Of a DNA stretch of 64,000 nt, positions 1-7,980 are shown in pieces (within the stretch, counting starts at the first letter, position 1; every line of letters starts with the position of its first letter). The notes beneath the pieces are model-generated. The model saw only the letters and a program-made list of their open reading frames with translations. It was not told where the DNA came from and searched no databases. This DNA comes from Lachnospiraceae bacterium A4 (GTDB lineage: Bacteria; Bacillota; Clostridia; Lachnospirales; Lachnospiraceae). The stretch covers positions 49,293 through 113,292 of the forward strand of contig KE159528.1 in the NCBI GenBank assembly GCA_000403215.2, in the 5' to 3' direction. The position numbers and the translations under genes are program-made.

Positions 1-1287
1 CTAAGTCCGGGCTGCTATGATTCCATGCTGCATTTTTTCAGGGCATCCTCATGGTCGTTGGAGGAAATCCGTAAACGTTGGTTCTCCGCTGTCAGGCTGT
101 ATGCTCCCCTCTATAGGGAGGGGAACTACCACGTCCTTGTGGGCGACGGGGTGAAGCAGTCCAAGGAAGGGCGCCGTATGCCAGGGGTGAAAAAGCTGTT
201 CCAGGAATCCGAAAACTCCGCAAAACCGGAGTACATCCATGGGCATATGTTCGGTGGTCTTGGCATCTTAGCCGGAAGTGTACGGAATTGGGCCTGCATT
301 CCTTTGAGTATCCGGCTCCATGACGGCCTGCAGGCTGCCATGGAGTGGAAAGGCGCATCTGTTTCTGAGGCTTCCCATGTGGTGCAGATGGTGGAAGATG
401 CTTATCGCGCAGCCCTTACTTTTGGGAATTCCCTGCTCTTGCTGGACAGATATTTTCTTACTGTACCGGCACTTGAAAAGCTGAAATCCCTCAACGGCAG
501 CGGGGATGTACACATGGAGATCGTCACCAAGGCCAAAAAGTCCTGTACCGCATTTGAAAGGCCAGGCCCCCGCAAACCCGGAAGGGGACGGCCTGCCAAA
601 AAAGGAGCGGCTGTCCACCTGAAAGAACTGTTCGCTTCACGCGGGGGGCAATTCCAGAAAACGGAGATTGAACTTTATGGAAAAAGGGAATCCATCCGTT
701 ACTACTGCATTGACCTGTTATGGGGGCAGAAGCTGTATCAGGAACTGCGCTTCGTCCTGGTGGAAATGAATGGCGTCCAGGGCATCCTTGCAAGCACCAG
801 CCTGGAGCTGGATCCGCTGTCCATCATCCGGCTCTACAGCTACCGGTTCCGGATTGAATGTACATTCCGCGAACTGAAGCAGCAGATTGGGGCGTTCTGT
901 TACCACTTCTGGTCAAAGTACATGCCGAAGCTAAGCTACTACCAGAAGAAAGGGGAGCCTACGCCCATGGAGAGGGTGGAAGGTGAAAAACCCCGCCAAA
1001 AAGTGTTGGAAGCCGTTCGTGCCATTGAGATGCACATGGCACTGTCCTGTATTGCAATGGGAATTCTGCAGAGCCTTTCTATCTGCTTTATTGGGAAGGT
1101 TAGTTCTAGCCAGATCCGTTACCAGAGGACACCTTCCCAAGGAAGGGTTTCGGAAGCCACCCTTATGTACTACTTCCGAAAACATTTTTTCCGCCTTTTG
1201 GCGCAAAAACCCGAATTATACATAACGCGAATAATTCAGAGGCTACAGGAAAAGTCAGAAGAACAATGGGATTTTCTGGCTTCTTAG
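1..1287 (+). CDS. DDE transposase, 5' end cut by window edge
   Basis: The frame is open back to base 1, so the gene begins outside the window; the first in-frame ATG is at 25. The visible ~428 residues show an RNase H-like DDE layout: an Asp in VGDGVKQSKEGRRMPG, an Asp in LLLLDRYFLT, and the Glu region YRFRIECTFRELKQ with the conserved Tyr/Arg/Glu/Lys spacing of IS4-like enzymes. The exact IS family is uncertain. The stop lies in a sequence rich in short dyads (around 1296-1320) that may belong to the right end of the element. It is the only gene-sized transposase in the left part of the window. Confidence 0.8.
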   Translation, partial: LSPGCYDSMLHFFRASSWSLEEIRKRWFSAVRLYAPLYREGNYHVLVGDGVKQSKEGRRMPGVKKLFQESENSAKPEYIHGHMFGGLGILAGSVRNWACIPLSIRLHDGLQAAMEWKGASVSEASHVVQMVEDAYRAALTFGNSLLLLDRYFLTVPALEKLKSLNGSGDVHMEIVTKAKKSCTAFERPGPRKPGRGRPAKKGAAVHLKELFASRGGQFQKTEIELYGKRESIRYYCIDLLWGQKLYQELRFVLVEMNGVQGILASTSLELDPLSIIRLYSYRFRIECTFRELKQQIGAFCYHFWSKYMPKLSYYQKKGEPTPMERVEGEKPRQKVLEAVRAIEMHMALSCIAMGILQSLSICFIGKVSSSQIRYQRTPSQGRVSEATLMYYFRKHFFRLLAQKPELYITRIIQRLQEKSEEQWDFLAS

Positions 1288-1504
1288 TGGTACAAACTTT
1301 CAACTGTCAAGTTGAACTTAAAGATGGTGATATTTATATTGAATGACCAACTGTGAAAGCTTGCAAAAACATGCTCCAGATTTAACGCAACATAAATCTG
1401 GTGAACAAAGGAACCAGATTTTAAAAAGATACTGACGAATATTGCTGATGAGCTGATTGATACCCATAATAAAAAAAGAATCCCATTGCACAAAAATATA
1501 TAAT

Positions 1505-1533
1505 TTGACAATGGCAATACTTAGTGGTAAGAT
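1505..1533 (+). promoter_or_regulatory. Strong sigma-A-type promoter
   Basis: TTGACA at 1505-1510, a 17-nt spacer and TAAGAT at 1528-1533. It points at no good ORF; the first strong feature downstream is an intrinsic terminator about 100 nt on, so it most likely drives a short RNA. Confidence 0.6.
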
Positions 1534-1539
1534 GATTAT

Positions 1540-1633
1540 AAAGCAGGGTGCTACCGATAGACGGTTAGCCCACTAAAAATTTTCGATAAAAAATAACCGC
1601 TAAGTTTCTCAGGCTTTGGGCGGCTATTTTTTT
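1540..1633 (+). ncRNA. Candidate small RNA, possibly type I antitoxin-like
   Basis: This is the interval between the promoter at 1505-1533 and the terminator ending near 1633. It contains a first hairpin, GGGTGCTA pairing with TTAGCCC (about 1546-1575), then the terminator hairpin. On the opposite strand the shared terminator directly follows a reading frame ending LTAFGLGYTIGSNSTKK, which resembles the C-terminus of small membrane toxins. Convergent toxin and antitoxin RNAs sharing a terminator are the known layout of Fst-like type I systems. Assignment is by architecture only. Confidence 0.35.
1590..1633 (+). terminator. Intrinsic terminator, possibly bidirectional
   Basis: AAATAACCGC (1591-1600) pairs with GCGGCTATTT (1620-1629) across a 19-nt loop with one mismatch, followed by a run of seven T (1627-1633). 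The A-rich 5' flank would give a U-tract on the minus strand as well. Confidence 0.6.
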
Positions 1634-1683
1634 GTGCTGTTGCTTCCGATTGTATATCCAAGTCCAAATGCGGTCAGTGCAAG
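1624..1683 (-). pseudogene. Possible C-terminal tail of a small membrane toxin
   Basis: Minus-strand codons just before the shared terminator read LTAFGLGYTIGSNSTKK and stop at 1624. A short hydrophobic stretch followed by a polar Lys-rich tail is typical of holin-like or Fst-like type I toxins. Upstream the frame runs into antisense of the Rpn fragment, so the N-terminal part is gone or was replaced by recombination. Recognition rests on the short motif and the convergent RNA only. Confidence 0.22.
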
Positions 1684-2001
1684 ACTGATTTTATCAATGC
1701 CGAAGAAACGGAGGAATTTAATATGATCGCTAAAAAAGACCCTTATATCAAAAGCGCTTATGACCAGTTGCAGCGAATCAGCCAAGATGAACAGAAACGT
1801 CTGGAATACGAAGCGAGGGAGAAAGCTATCCTTGATTACAATCAAGGCATGTTTGAAGCAGAACAGCGCGGCATCAGAAACACTGCTCGCAACCTTTTCT
1901 CACTGGGCGTTGATATTCATGTCATTGCAGAAGCAACCCATTTATCCATAGCAGAAATCGAAGCGTTAAAAAATGAAATTATGTCAGACGAATTATTGTA
2001 A
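1681..2001 (+). pseudogene. Rpn/PD-(D/E)XK nuclease transposase, C-terminal fragment
   Basis: The in-frame sequence from about 1681 reads TDFINAEETEEFNMIAKKDP and continues to the stop. The segment LEYEAREKAILDYNQGMFEA and the tail LGVDIHVIAEATHLSIAEIE are characteristic of the C-terminal third of recombination-promoting (Rpn-like) nucleases, which are normally about 300 residues. The catalytic PD-(D/E)XK core is missing. An ATG at 1723 could start a 92-residue peptide, but its ribosome site (GGAGGAATTTAAT) may be fortuitous because it lies in the conserved coding frame. Best read as a decayed mobile-element remnant. Confidence 0.7.
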
Positions 2002-2015
2002 TGACGCACCAAATC

Positions 2016-2044
2016 GAGTAGGGGAATGACCTTCTCCCCTACTC
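2016..2044. terminator. Hairpin between convergent genes
   Basis: GAGTAGGGGA (2016-2025) and TCCCCTACTC (2035-2044) form a perfect 10-bp stem with a 9-nt loop, without a strong T-run on either side. It sits after the Rpn remnant and after the stop of the ligase gene. It resembles a second hairpin at 7937-7962, both preceded by AATCGAG. Confidence 0.5.
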
Positions 2045-2079
2045 TACTATTACTTTACGAAAAAATGCGTAACGCCTAA

Positions 2080-3618
2080 TTAGAATCGCTTAATCTTCTT
2101 TGTCGTATTTTTCTCAAACTCTGTCTCGCGCACTTTCAGCTTAAACACCCGCTTATAAAGCGGTGCTGTCTTGTTGTATGCGTCAATGATTTTCTGCAAT
2201 TCACCCTGCATATCCTTGATTTTCTTCTTGCCGGCATACTCCAGATCAGGAAAAATCTCTGCCTCGATAGCGCCCTCGCTCTCGCGCACAAGCACCTCCT
2301 GCACCAGACGGTTATCGCCAAGTTTATTCTCAATCTCCTCCGGCGATACGTTCTCACCGTTTGGCGTGATAATCAGATTCTTCTTGCGCCCGGTCAGGAA
2401 TATATAGCCGTCCTCGTCCACATATCCTAAGTCACCTGTCTTTAACCAGCCGTCTGAAAGGGTTTCCTCGGTTTCCGCCGGCATTTTATAATAGCCCTGC
2501 ATCACGCTTGAACCTCTCACCCACAACTCCTCGTCCACTACCTTCGCCTCGCAGTTTGGCATCAGTTTGCCGACAGAGCCATCTTTCATAAACGCACCAT
2601 AGTTCGTGCTGATGACCGGCGAGCACTCCGTCATGCCGTATCCTTGCCAGATGGTAATGCCATATTTTTTGAACATTTCCAGATAGGCGGGATTGAGATA
2701 CGCACCGCCGCTGCACACTGTATGGAACTGCTTGCCAAACACCTTTGCCTTGACAAGCGGCGCCGGAATCCATGCCGCCTCCTCAAGCTTCTTGGCGAGC
2801 GTCTCAATCATCAGCGGAACCATCAGAATCATGTTCGGCTCAAAGAGCTTAATGTTTTTTGCCACACGCAGCAGTGAGTCGTTGATACAGATGACAGAAC
2901 CGATAGAGATTCCCTTTAATATATCCATGCTGAGACAATATGCATGATGAATCGGAAGCACAGACATAATGACGATGCCCGATTCCAGTCCCATGTCCAG
3001 ACAGGTTGCATTCTCCGCCAGATTTCTGTGTGTGAGCATAACGCCCTTGCTCTTTCCCGTCGTGCCGGACGTAAACATGATGGTAGCAAGGTCCTCCGGC
3101 TTGGGCGTATAGTCATAGCCTGCGCTCTGAGCGCCAATCAGATTCCACATCGCATGGCTATTCTCAATTCCCTGCGGCTCCCCCATACAAATAATATTTT
3201 TTAATCCCTCACAGCTTTTTGCAGCCATCTGCGCCACACTGGATTTTGCCTCGTCATAGACAAGTGTCGTCACATCCGCGCGGTCAATCAGCTCGCACAA
3301 ATCTTCGTCAGGCAGATTGGCGTCAAGCGGCACCGCCACGCTTCCGCTGCCCACAATACCAAAATATGCCACCACCCATGAATAGGAAGTTGGTCCAATG
3401 ACCGCGATATGCTTTCCCTGCTCACCGAGCGCGTCCAGAACCGCAGAGAAACATTCTGAATCATTTTTAAACTGTGTGTAAGTTTTCGCTTCAACCTTTA
3501 CTTCCTTTTTGCCGCCGTCCCCGCTGTCCTTTACCTTGTAACGAAACGCGTCCTGCGCGCCAAAATTCTGCTCTGCCCCCACCAGCAGCTCTCGTATTGT
3601 ATGATATGTTTGACTCAT
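2080..3618 (-). CDS. AMP-forming acyl ligase (acyl-CoA/acyl-ACP synthetase)
   Basis: This 512-residue ANL-superfamily enzyme would activate a carboxylic acid as acyl-AMP and load it on a thiol, here probably the neighbouring carrier protein. Visible motifs are the P-loop TSGTTGKSKGVMLTH (about residues 183-197), the adenylate motif GYGMTECSPV, the hinge region GDLGYVDEDGYIFLTGRKKN and the C-terminal catalytic Lys region in NTTKKIKRF. Length fits the family. It is the last gene of a minus-strand operon with a carrier protein, a condensation-type enzyme, a hydrolase and an SCP2-like protein. The substrate (fatty or amino acid) cannot be read from the sequence. Confidence 0.85.
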   Translation of the reverse strand: MSQTYHTIRELLVGAEQNFGAQDAFRYKVKDSGDGGKKEVKVEAKTYTQFKNDSECFSAVLDALGEQGKHIAVIGPTSYSWVVAYFGIVGSGSVAVPLDANLPDEDLCELIDRADVTTLVYDEAKSSVAQMAAKSCEGLKNIICMGEPQGIENSHAMWNLIGAQSAGYDYTPKPEDLATIMFTSGTTGKSKGVMLTHRNLAENATCLDMGLESGIVIMSVLPIHHAYCLSMDILKGISIGSVICINDSLLRVAKNIKLFEPNMILMVPLMIETLAKKLEEAAWIPAPLVKAKVFGKQFHTVCSGGAYLNPAYLEMFKKYGITIWQGYGMTECSPVISTNYGAFMKDGSVGKLMPNCEAKVVDEELWVRGSSVMQGYYKMPAETEETLSDGWLKTGDLGYVDEDGYIFLTGRKKNLIITPNGENVSPEEIENKLGDNRLVQEVLVRESEGAIEAEIFPDLEYAGKKKIKDMQGELQKIIDAYNKTAPLYKRVFKLKVRETEFEKNTTKKIKRF

Positions 3619-3647
3619 CTTTTACCAAGCCTTTCTTTGAAAATCAG

Positions 3648-3738
3648 ACTATTCAGCACAGAGTACGGCTTTCAGGAAAAGGAGATCAGGCTGCACGCAG
3701 CAAAGTGCCCACAGCCATGAGAGCGCTGACTGAATAGT
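3648..3738. repeat. Long inverted repeat between carrier-protein and ligase genes
   Basis: ACTATTCAG (3648-3656) and CTGAATAGT (3730-3738) are perfect 9-bp arms separated by 73 nt. The interior is itself GC-rich and could fold further. It fills the gap between two co-directional genes and could be an mRNA processing element or a dispersed palindromic repeat. Confidence 0.4.
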
Positions 3739-3757
3739 GACAATTAATAATGATGCC

Positions 3758-3982
3758 TTAGGAAATTCTCTCCAGATATTCTACTGCTTCCTGCACTGTG
3801 CGGATATTTGCCGCCTCCTCAACTTCTATTTCCAATTCAAGCTCTTCCTCAAGCTCGCCGAGCATACTCATAAAGTCAAAAGAGCTAAACCCTAAATCCT
3901 CCATAAAACGGGACTCCGGTTTAATATCCTCCCGCTTCACTTCTACATAATTTGTGATGATACCTGCTACCTTATCAAACAT
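3758..3982 (-). CDS. Stand-alone acyl carrier protein
   Basis: This acidic protein of 74 residues has the carrier fold pattern. The phosphopantetheine site reads LGFSSFDFMSM, with the Ser preceding Phe-Asp taking the place of the usual DSL Ser. I place the start at the ATG at 3982, preceded by an AGGGA-like site, rather than at the TTG two codons upstream. It lies between the condensation-type enzyme and the acyl-AMP ligase, so it presumably carries the intermediate passed between them. It is unlikely to be the housekeeping fatty-acid ACP, which has a canonical DSL motif and sits with fab genes. Confidence 0.85.
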   Translation of the reverse strand: MFDKVAGIITNYVEVKREDIKPESRFMEDLGFSSFDFMSMLGELEEELELEIEVEEAANIRTVQEAVEYLERIS

Positions 3983-4071
3983 TGCCAATCCCTGCCTTTC
4001 TATACCACTTCATCATCCATTCACCGCTCTGTTCCAGTTTATCATAAACGCGATTGTATTTCACTACATTC

Positions 4072-5472
4072 CTAAATCAGTTTAATCACAGCGCCAATCG
4101 TCAAGTTCGGATTCTCGATTCCCTTGAACATAATCTTGCACATGTAGTAATAAAACAGCTCAAGCGTCTCTCTGCTGTACGCCTTTACCTGATGTTCAAA
4201 GCTAAAGTCCAGACCGTTGTCCTCCGGTCTGTGCATCACAGTCAGATAGAGACCATCCGCATAGTATCCGTTTCCATATCTCTTCGTCTTGTAACGGATA
4301 TCGCCCAAATCAACCAGACCCTTTTCGCGCAGCGTCGCAGGCTGGTATGTGAGTGCCACCGTCTCATACCCCATTCCAAGAGGCGTTTGATAGACCTCTC
4401 TCTTATAATTCATGCACTCCACCGGGTCAAAATTCACGTAGCGGAACACCTCATTCTGCTTGTCCCTGATTTCATGAATGCCTTCCAAAAAGGTCTTATC
4501 CTCAGGGATAATTGTCCGAAACGGAAAACTGTGGATACGTGTACCGCCGGATTTCTTCTCAAGAAGCGTCGCCCTGCGCGCATACGCAACCATCATGGAA
4601 ACATCATCACAACTGTTCATCTTCTGCAAGTATGTGCGGATACCCATAATGAGCAGACACTGCAATGAAATGTGCTGCTCCTCACAGAATTTCATCAACC
4701 GCTCTGTCGGCTCTCCTTCCAGATGGAAAATATCAATATCCGCCGCAAAGCTGTCTGATCCTGTAGGTGCCGCCCTGAGATTGGGATTCTTTAATTTACG
4801 TCTCGCATCATCCAGCCGTTTTCTTCCATCAATACCATTGTAGATTGGCTCAGGCGCCTCAAACAATTTGTGGAAATACTCCCGATCGCGCACCGATGCT
4901 TTACTGCCCGCCTCATAGGCAAAATCCTTCTCGATCTGCTCTACATAGGAACGCATGTCAGCAGGATATGGCACATTCTCAAAGTTTGCATTGCAGTACA
5001 GCTCTATGACATCCTTCATAAATCCAATCAAAGACTGTGCGTCAAGGAATCTGTGGTCGCCCACAATGTACATTCCCTGAAAACCGTCCGGCGTCTTGAT
5101 GATGACAATCTTGTTCATCGGCTCGTCCTGTCCAAACGGAACGCGCGTCCACGCTGTCATCTCGGCTTCTGCCTCCTCCATGGTCTTGCCCGTGAAATCC
5201 ACGTACTCAATCTCACGATCCTCCTTGTCCACGATATACTGATACCACTGCTTCTCCTTCTCGTCGTAAACGAGTCTGGCACGCATGGACTCACAGCGTT
5301 CATACGCCTTGTAGATTGCCTTGCGCAGCTCATCAACATTCAGCTCAAACTCGATGGTGAGACTGCTGCCGACATTGAGAATCTCCTTCCCCGGACAGTA
5401 GTCTGCATAGTAAAAATGATACTTCTGTGCGGCTGTCAACGGATATGTCTTGAATCCTTTTCTTGTTTTCAT
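4072..5472 (-). CDS. Condensation-domain-like acyltransferase
   Basis: This 466-residue protein belongs to the chloramphenicol acetyltransferase / NRPS condensation / alcohol acetyltransferase superfamily. The active-site region reads GDHRFLDAQSL; it keeps the catalytic second His and the Asp of HHxxxDG, while the first His and the Gly are replaced. The N-terminus YPLTAAQKYHFYYAD matches the P-x-T/S-x-x-Q start of condensation domains. It is the only such domain here, with no adenylation-carrier fusion. It probably joins the carrier-bound acyl group to an amine or alcohol. ATG start at 5472. Confidence 0.75.
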   Translation of the reverse strand: MKTRKGFKTYPLTAAQKYHFYYADYCPGKEILNVGSSLTIEFELNVDELRKAIYKAYERCESMRARLVYDEKEKQWYQYIVDKEDREIEYVDFTGKTMEEAEAEMTAWTRVPFGQDEPMNKIVIIKTPDGFQGMYIVGDHRFLDAQSLIGFMKDVIELYCNANFENVPYPADMRSYVEQIEKDFAYEAGSKASVRDREYFHKLFEAPEPIYNGIDGRKRLDDARRKLKNPNLRAAPTGSDSFAADIDIFHLEGEPTERLMKFCEEQHISLQCLLIMGIRTYLQKMNSCDDVSMMVAYARRATLLEKKSGGTRIHSFPFRTIIPEDKTFLEGIHEIRDKQNEVFRYVNFDPVECMNYKREVYQTPLGMGYETVALTYQPATLREKGLVDLGDIRYKTKRYGNGYYADGLYLTVMHRPEDNGLDFSFEHQVKAYSRETLELFYYYMCKIMFKGIENPNLTIGAVIKLI

Positions 5473-5514
5473 TCATTTCTCCTTTTCTGGAACTATATAA
5501 CTCATCATCCTTCT

Positions 5515-6486
5515 CTACATGATTTCATCAAAAAACTCATTTAATGCCTGCTCATATTTCTCAGTGTCTTTATAATAGCTCTCCGCGTGCGCAGCGCCCT
5601 CCACAATCAGCTTTTTCTTTGGCGACGCACAGCAGTCATAAATCTCATTGCACATATGCGTAGGTACAAAGGTGTCGTTCGAGCCGTGAATAAACAAAAT
5701 AGGAATTTTTGCATGTGCCACCTCACGCTTTGCGTTGCACTCATCCATACCGTAGCCTGCAAGTTTCTTGTTCATGATGTCTGCTCCCTGAATCACCGGA
5801 AATGCTGGCAGATGATACATTGAATTGAGCACATGCGTAAACACCTCCTTGGGTGATGTGAAGCCGCAGTCAGAGACAATGCCCTTCACCTGTGCCGGCA
5901 GCTCGAGTCCGCTTGTCATCAAAACCGTCGCGCCTCCCATCGAAGTTCCGTGGAGAACAATCTCAACGTCCTCTCCAACCTCCTGAATCAACCAGTGAAT
6001 CCACACAAGCGCATCTTTCCTGTCAAGACAGCCAAATCCAATGTACTCCCCTTCACTCTCGCCATGTGCTCTCGCATCTGGCAGCAGCATCGCATACCCT
6101 CTCTTGAGATAGTAGTCCGACAAGCCAATATAGTCTGACATCCCTTTGCTCGTATAGCCGTGAAAACAGATTACTGCTTTTTTCTTACCGGCTGCCATCT
6201 CCGTCTTGTCCACATATTCCTCCAGCGCCGGAAAAAAAGTCGCATGAAGCTTCAGATTGTCGAATGACATCTGCGATATCTCTCTGTGGTCCTGCGCCAG
6301 CATAAATGCTTTTCTCTCCTGCAAAAGCGGCGCATACTGGTTCCAGTCCGTCCCTGCCATCTTCATCGTCCGCTCAACCTTGGCGTTGTTGCGCTTCATT
6401 GTCCTTCTGTAAAAATATGCTGTCTCACCCACACCTGCCGCTGCAAGAACCCCCAGACAGGTCATTGTATTTTTGAGTATTCCCAT
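5515..6486 (-). CDS. Membrane-anchored alpha/beta hydrolase
   Basis: This 323-residue protein starts with a short hydrophobic segment (about residues 8-25, TCLGVLAAAGVGETAYFY) that could be a membrane anchor. The hydrolase core has the oxyanion region FHGYTSKG, the nucleophile elbow HGTSMGGA, the acid in HGSNDTFV and the His in GAAHAES, so the catalytic triad looks complete. It resembles bacterial YfhR/BEM46-type serine hydrolases. The gene lies between the condensation-type enzyme and the SCP2-like gene in the same operon, and may act as a thioesterase or esterase releasing the product; that role is inferred from context. Confidence 0.8.
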   Translation of the reverse strand: MGILKNTMTCLGVLAAAGVGETAYFYRRTMKRNNAKVERTMKMAGTDWNQYAPLLQERKAFMLAQDHREISQMSFDNLKLHATFFPALEEYVDKTEMAAGKKKAVICFHGYTSKGMSDYIGLSDYYLKRGYAMLLPDARAHGESEGEYIGFGCLDRKDALVWIHWLIQEVGEDVEIVLHGTSMGGATVLMTSGLELPAQVKGIVSDCGFTSPKEVFTHVLNSMYHLPAFPVIQGADIMNKKLAGYGMDECNAKREVAHAKIPILFIHGSNDTFVPTHMCNEIYDCCASPKKKLIVEGAAHAESYYKDTEKYEQALNEFFDEIM

Positions 6487-6505
6487 TGCTTACGCCTCCA
6501 CTCGG

Positions 6506-6943
6506 TTATTCAGCCTTTTTGTCAGCTGCTTCCTTCTTCACTTCTTTTTTAGCCTCCTTGGCTTCCTTCTTCGCTTCCTTTTTCGCCTCTTTGGCTTCCT
6601 TCTTCGCCTCTTTTTTCTTGCGCTGGATAATGTCGTTGAGCTTTAATGCCTTATCAATATTTCCCTCAACTCTGAGTTTCTGTGTCGTGAACGCCCAAAC
6701 AGGGTCCATCTCACCCTCCGCAATCTTTCGAAATACCTCTGGTGTGCTGATAAACATCGCATCTCTGTCGTAAAACTCATATGGCTCCACAAAGAGCACG
6801 CCGTCTTTTACTTCCACGTAAAACGCGCCGCCTGCTTCCTCGTCCTCGATATTGAACTGATAAGCGAGATGCTCCTGAATATCGCTCACATCTGCTCCCA
6901 TAAATTTGCCCTTAATCTCATAAAAAAAATCTGCGTATGTCAT
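6506..6943 (-). CDS. SCP2-like sterol/lipid carrier protein with Lys-rich tail
   Basis: This 145-residue protein has, in residues 1-105, the SCP2 sterol-carrier pattern (DGVLFVEPYEFYDRDAMFIS and a hydrophobic pocket region FRKIAEGEMDPVWAF). The last ~37 residues are a low-complexity alternation of KKEA/KEA units encoded by an imperfect tandem repeat. SCP2 domains bind acyl chains or acyl-CoA; the basic tail could bind acidic lipids, nucleic acid or the acidic carrier protein. It is the first gene of the operon, downstream of the promoter and operators at 7028-7085. Confidence 0.75.
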   Translation of the reverse strand: MTYADFFYEIKGKFMGADVSDIQEHLAYQFNIEDEEAGGAFYVEVKDGVLFVEPYEFYDRDAMFISTPEVFRKIAEGEMDPVWAFTTQKLRVEGNIDKALKLNDIIQRKKKEAKKEAKEAKKEAKKEAKEAKKEVKKEAADKKAE

Positions 6944-7027
6944 CTTCTTTCCTCCACTACTTTCCTTCTAAATATTGGTAAACTTTATGCGGACTGCCGA
7001 CGGCAAAAATCATCTCTCGACGTTTTC

Positions 7028-7085
7028 CGACCCGCAGTCGATTTATGTTTCTTCTATCCTATCACATTTTTCGACCAGCGGTCAA
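7028..7085 (-). promoter_or_regulatory. Operon promoter with two TetR-type operators
   Basis: On the minus strand a promoter reads TTGACC (7085-7080), an 18-nt spacer and TAGGAT (7061-7056). Two dyad-like copies overlap or bracket it: CGACCAGCGGTCAA at 7072-7085 over the -35 box and CGACCCGCAGTCGA at 7028-7041 just past the -10 box; they agree at 11 of 14 positions. This is the arrangement expected for repression by the divergent TetR protein. Confidence 0.6.
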
Positions 7086-7144
7086 GTATATTTCCCCCAA
7101 AATTTGACGCCGTTTCTTACTCTTTTTTGTGACAATATTTACAA

Positions 7145-7173
7145 TTGTTCCCCCGCAGGAAACGTGCTATACT
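7145..7173 (+). promoter_or_regulatory. Promoter of the tetR-type gene
   Basis: TTGTTC at 7145-7150, a 17-nt spacer and TATACT at 7168-7173, about 110 nt before the regulator start. No operator copy overlaps it directly; the nearest is about 60 nt upstream. Confidence 0.45.
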
Positions 7174-7281
7174 TATTTTAATTACCCTTATATCTGAGCA
7201 TGCCGCTCACGTACTTCCTGTTCCATATAAGTTGACCCGTATATCATCTACATCATCATAGAGAGAAAGGTGGCATCGTCC

Positions 7282-7920
7282 ATGCCTGACACAAAAAAGA
7301 ATGAAAAAAAATACGACCTGATACTGGACGCACTCCAGCAGCTTCTCGAAGATAAGAAAATACAGAGTATCTCTGTCAGTGAAATTGCACAGAAGGCAGG
7401 GATTGGAAAGGGGAGCATCTACTACTATTTCCCCTCCAAAGACGCCATACTGGACGCACTCATAGAACGCAGCTACGAGAAACCGCTCCTCACTGCCCAG
7501 AATCTTGCCGCGCAGACAGAAGTTTCGCCCTTTGTGCGCATGGCAATGCTGTTTCAGGCATGCCAAAATTCCTCCGCGGCATTTATCCAGCAAAACGGCA
7601 GTTCGTCAGATACTGCCAGCGCGCAGGATCTCGCTTTTTTACATCACAAATATCTGTCGCATGTCGTGTCGGAGCTAAAGCCTGATTTGACAGAAATTAT
7701 CAAGCAGGGCATCCAAAATGGTGAAATCCATTTCGACTACCCTGCTGCCCTTGCAGAAATTGTGCTGATCGTGATTGCTGTCAAGCTGGACAACTCCCTG
7801 CTGCCCTCCACGCCCAAAGAGACGGAGGAGACGTTGAAGGGACTCATTTCCTTGCTTGAAAAAGGGACGGAGGTCGCACCCGGAACGCTCAGCTATCTGT
7901 CTCTGGTGCCCTTTGTATAA
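7282..7920 (+). CDS. TetR/AcrR family transcriptional regulator
   Basis: This 212-residue protein has an N-terminal helix-turn-helix (VSEIAQKAGIGKGSIYYYF) typical of TetR repressors, followed by an all-helical ligand-binding part. The ATG at 7282 is preferred because AAAGGTGG lies 8 nt upstream; a GTG at 7270 is possible but would start inside that site. The gene is divergent from the ligase/carrier/condensation operon and is the obvious candidate to bind the duplicated dyads at 7028-7085. The ligand may be an acyl compound made or consumed by that operon (inference). Confidence 0.9.
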   Translation: MPDTKKNEKKYDLILDALQQLLEDKKIQSISVSEIAQKAGIGKGSIYYYFPSKDAILDALIERSYEKPLLTAQNLAAQTEVSPFVRMAMLFQACQNSSAAFIQQNGSSSDTASAQDLAFLHHKYLSHVVSELKPDLTEIIKQGIQNGEIHFDYPAALAEIVLIVIAVKLDNSLLPSTPKETEETLKGLISLLEKGTEVAPGTLSYLSLVPFV

Positions 7921-7936
7921 AACCTCCATACAATCG

Positions 7937-7962
7937 AGCAGGGGAAAAATCTTTCCCCTGCT
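7937..7962. terminator. Hairpin between tetR and VWA remnant
   Basis: AGCAGGGGAAA (7937-7947) and TTTCCCCTGCT (7952-7962) form a perfect 11-bp stem with a 4-nt loop, 17 nt after the tetR stop and before the stop of the convergent remnant. There is no long T-run. It shares the AATCGAG...AGGGGA layout with the hairpin at 2016-2044. Confidence 0.5.
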
Positions 7963-7980
7963 TGCATGCGCATTTCCTTC

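Noticed and set aside
1284-1517. 77-codon minus-strand frame after the transposase
   Set aside because: It is antisense to the transposase 3' flank and the promoter, has no ribosome site and no recognised domain.
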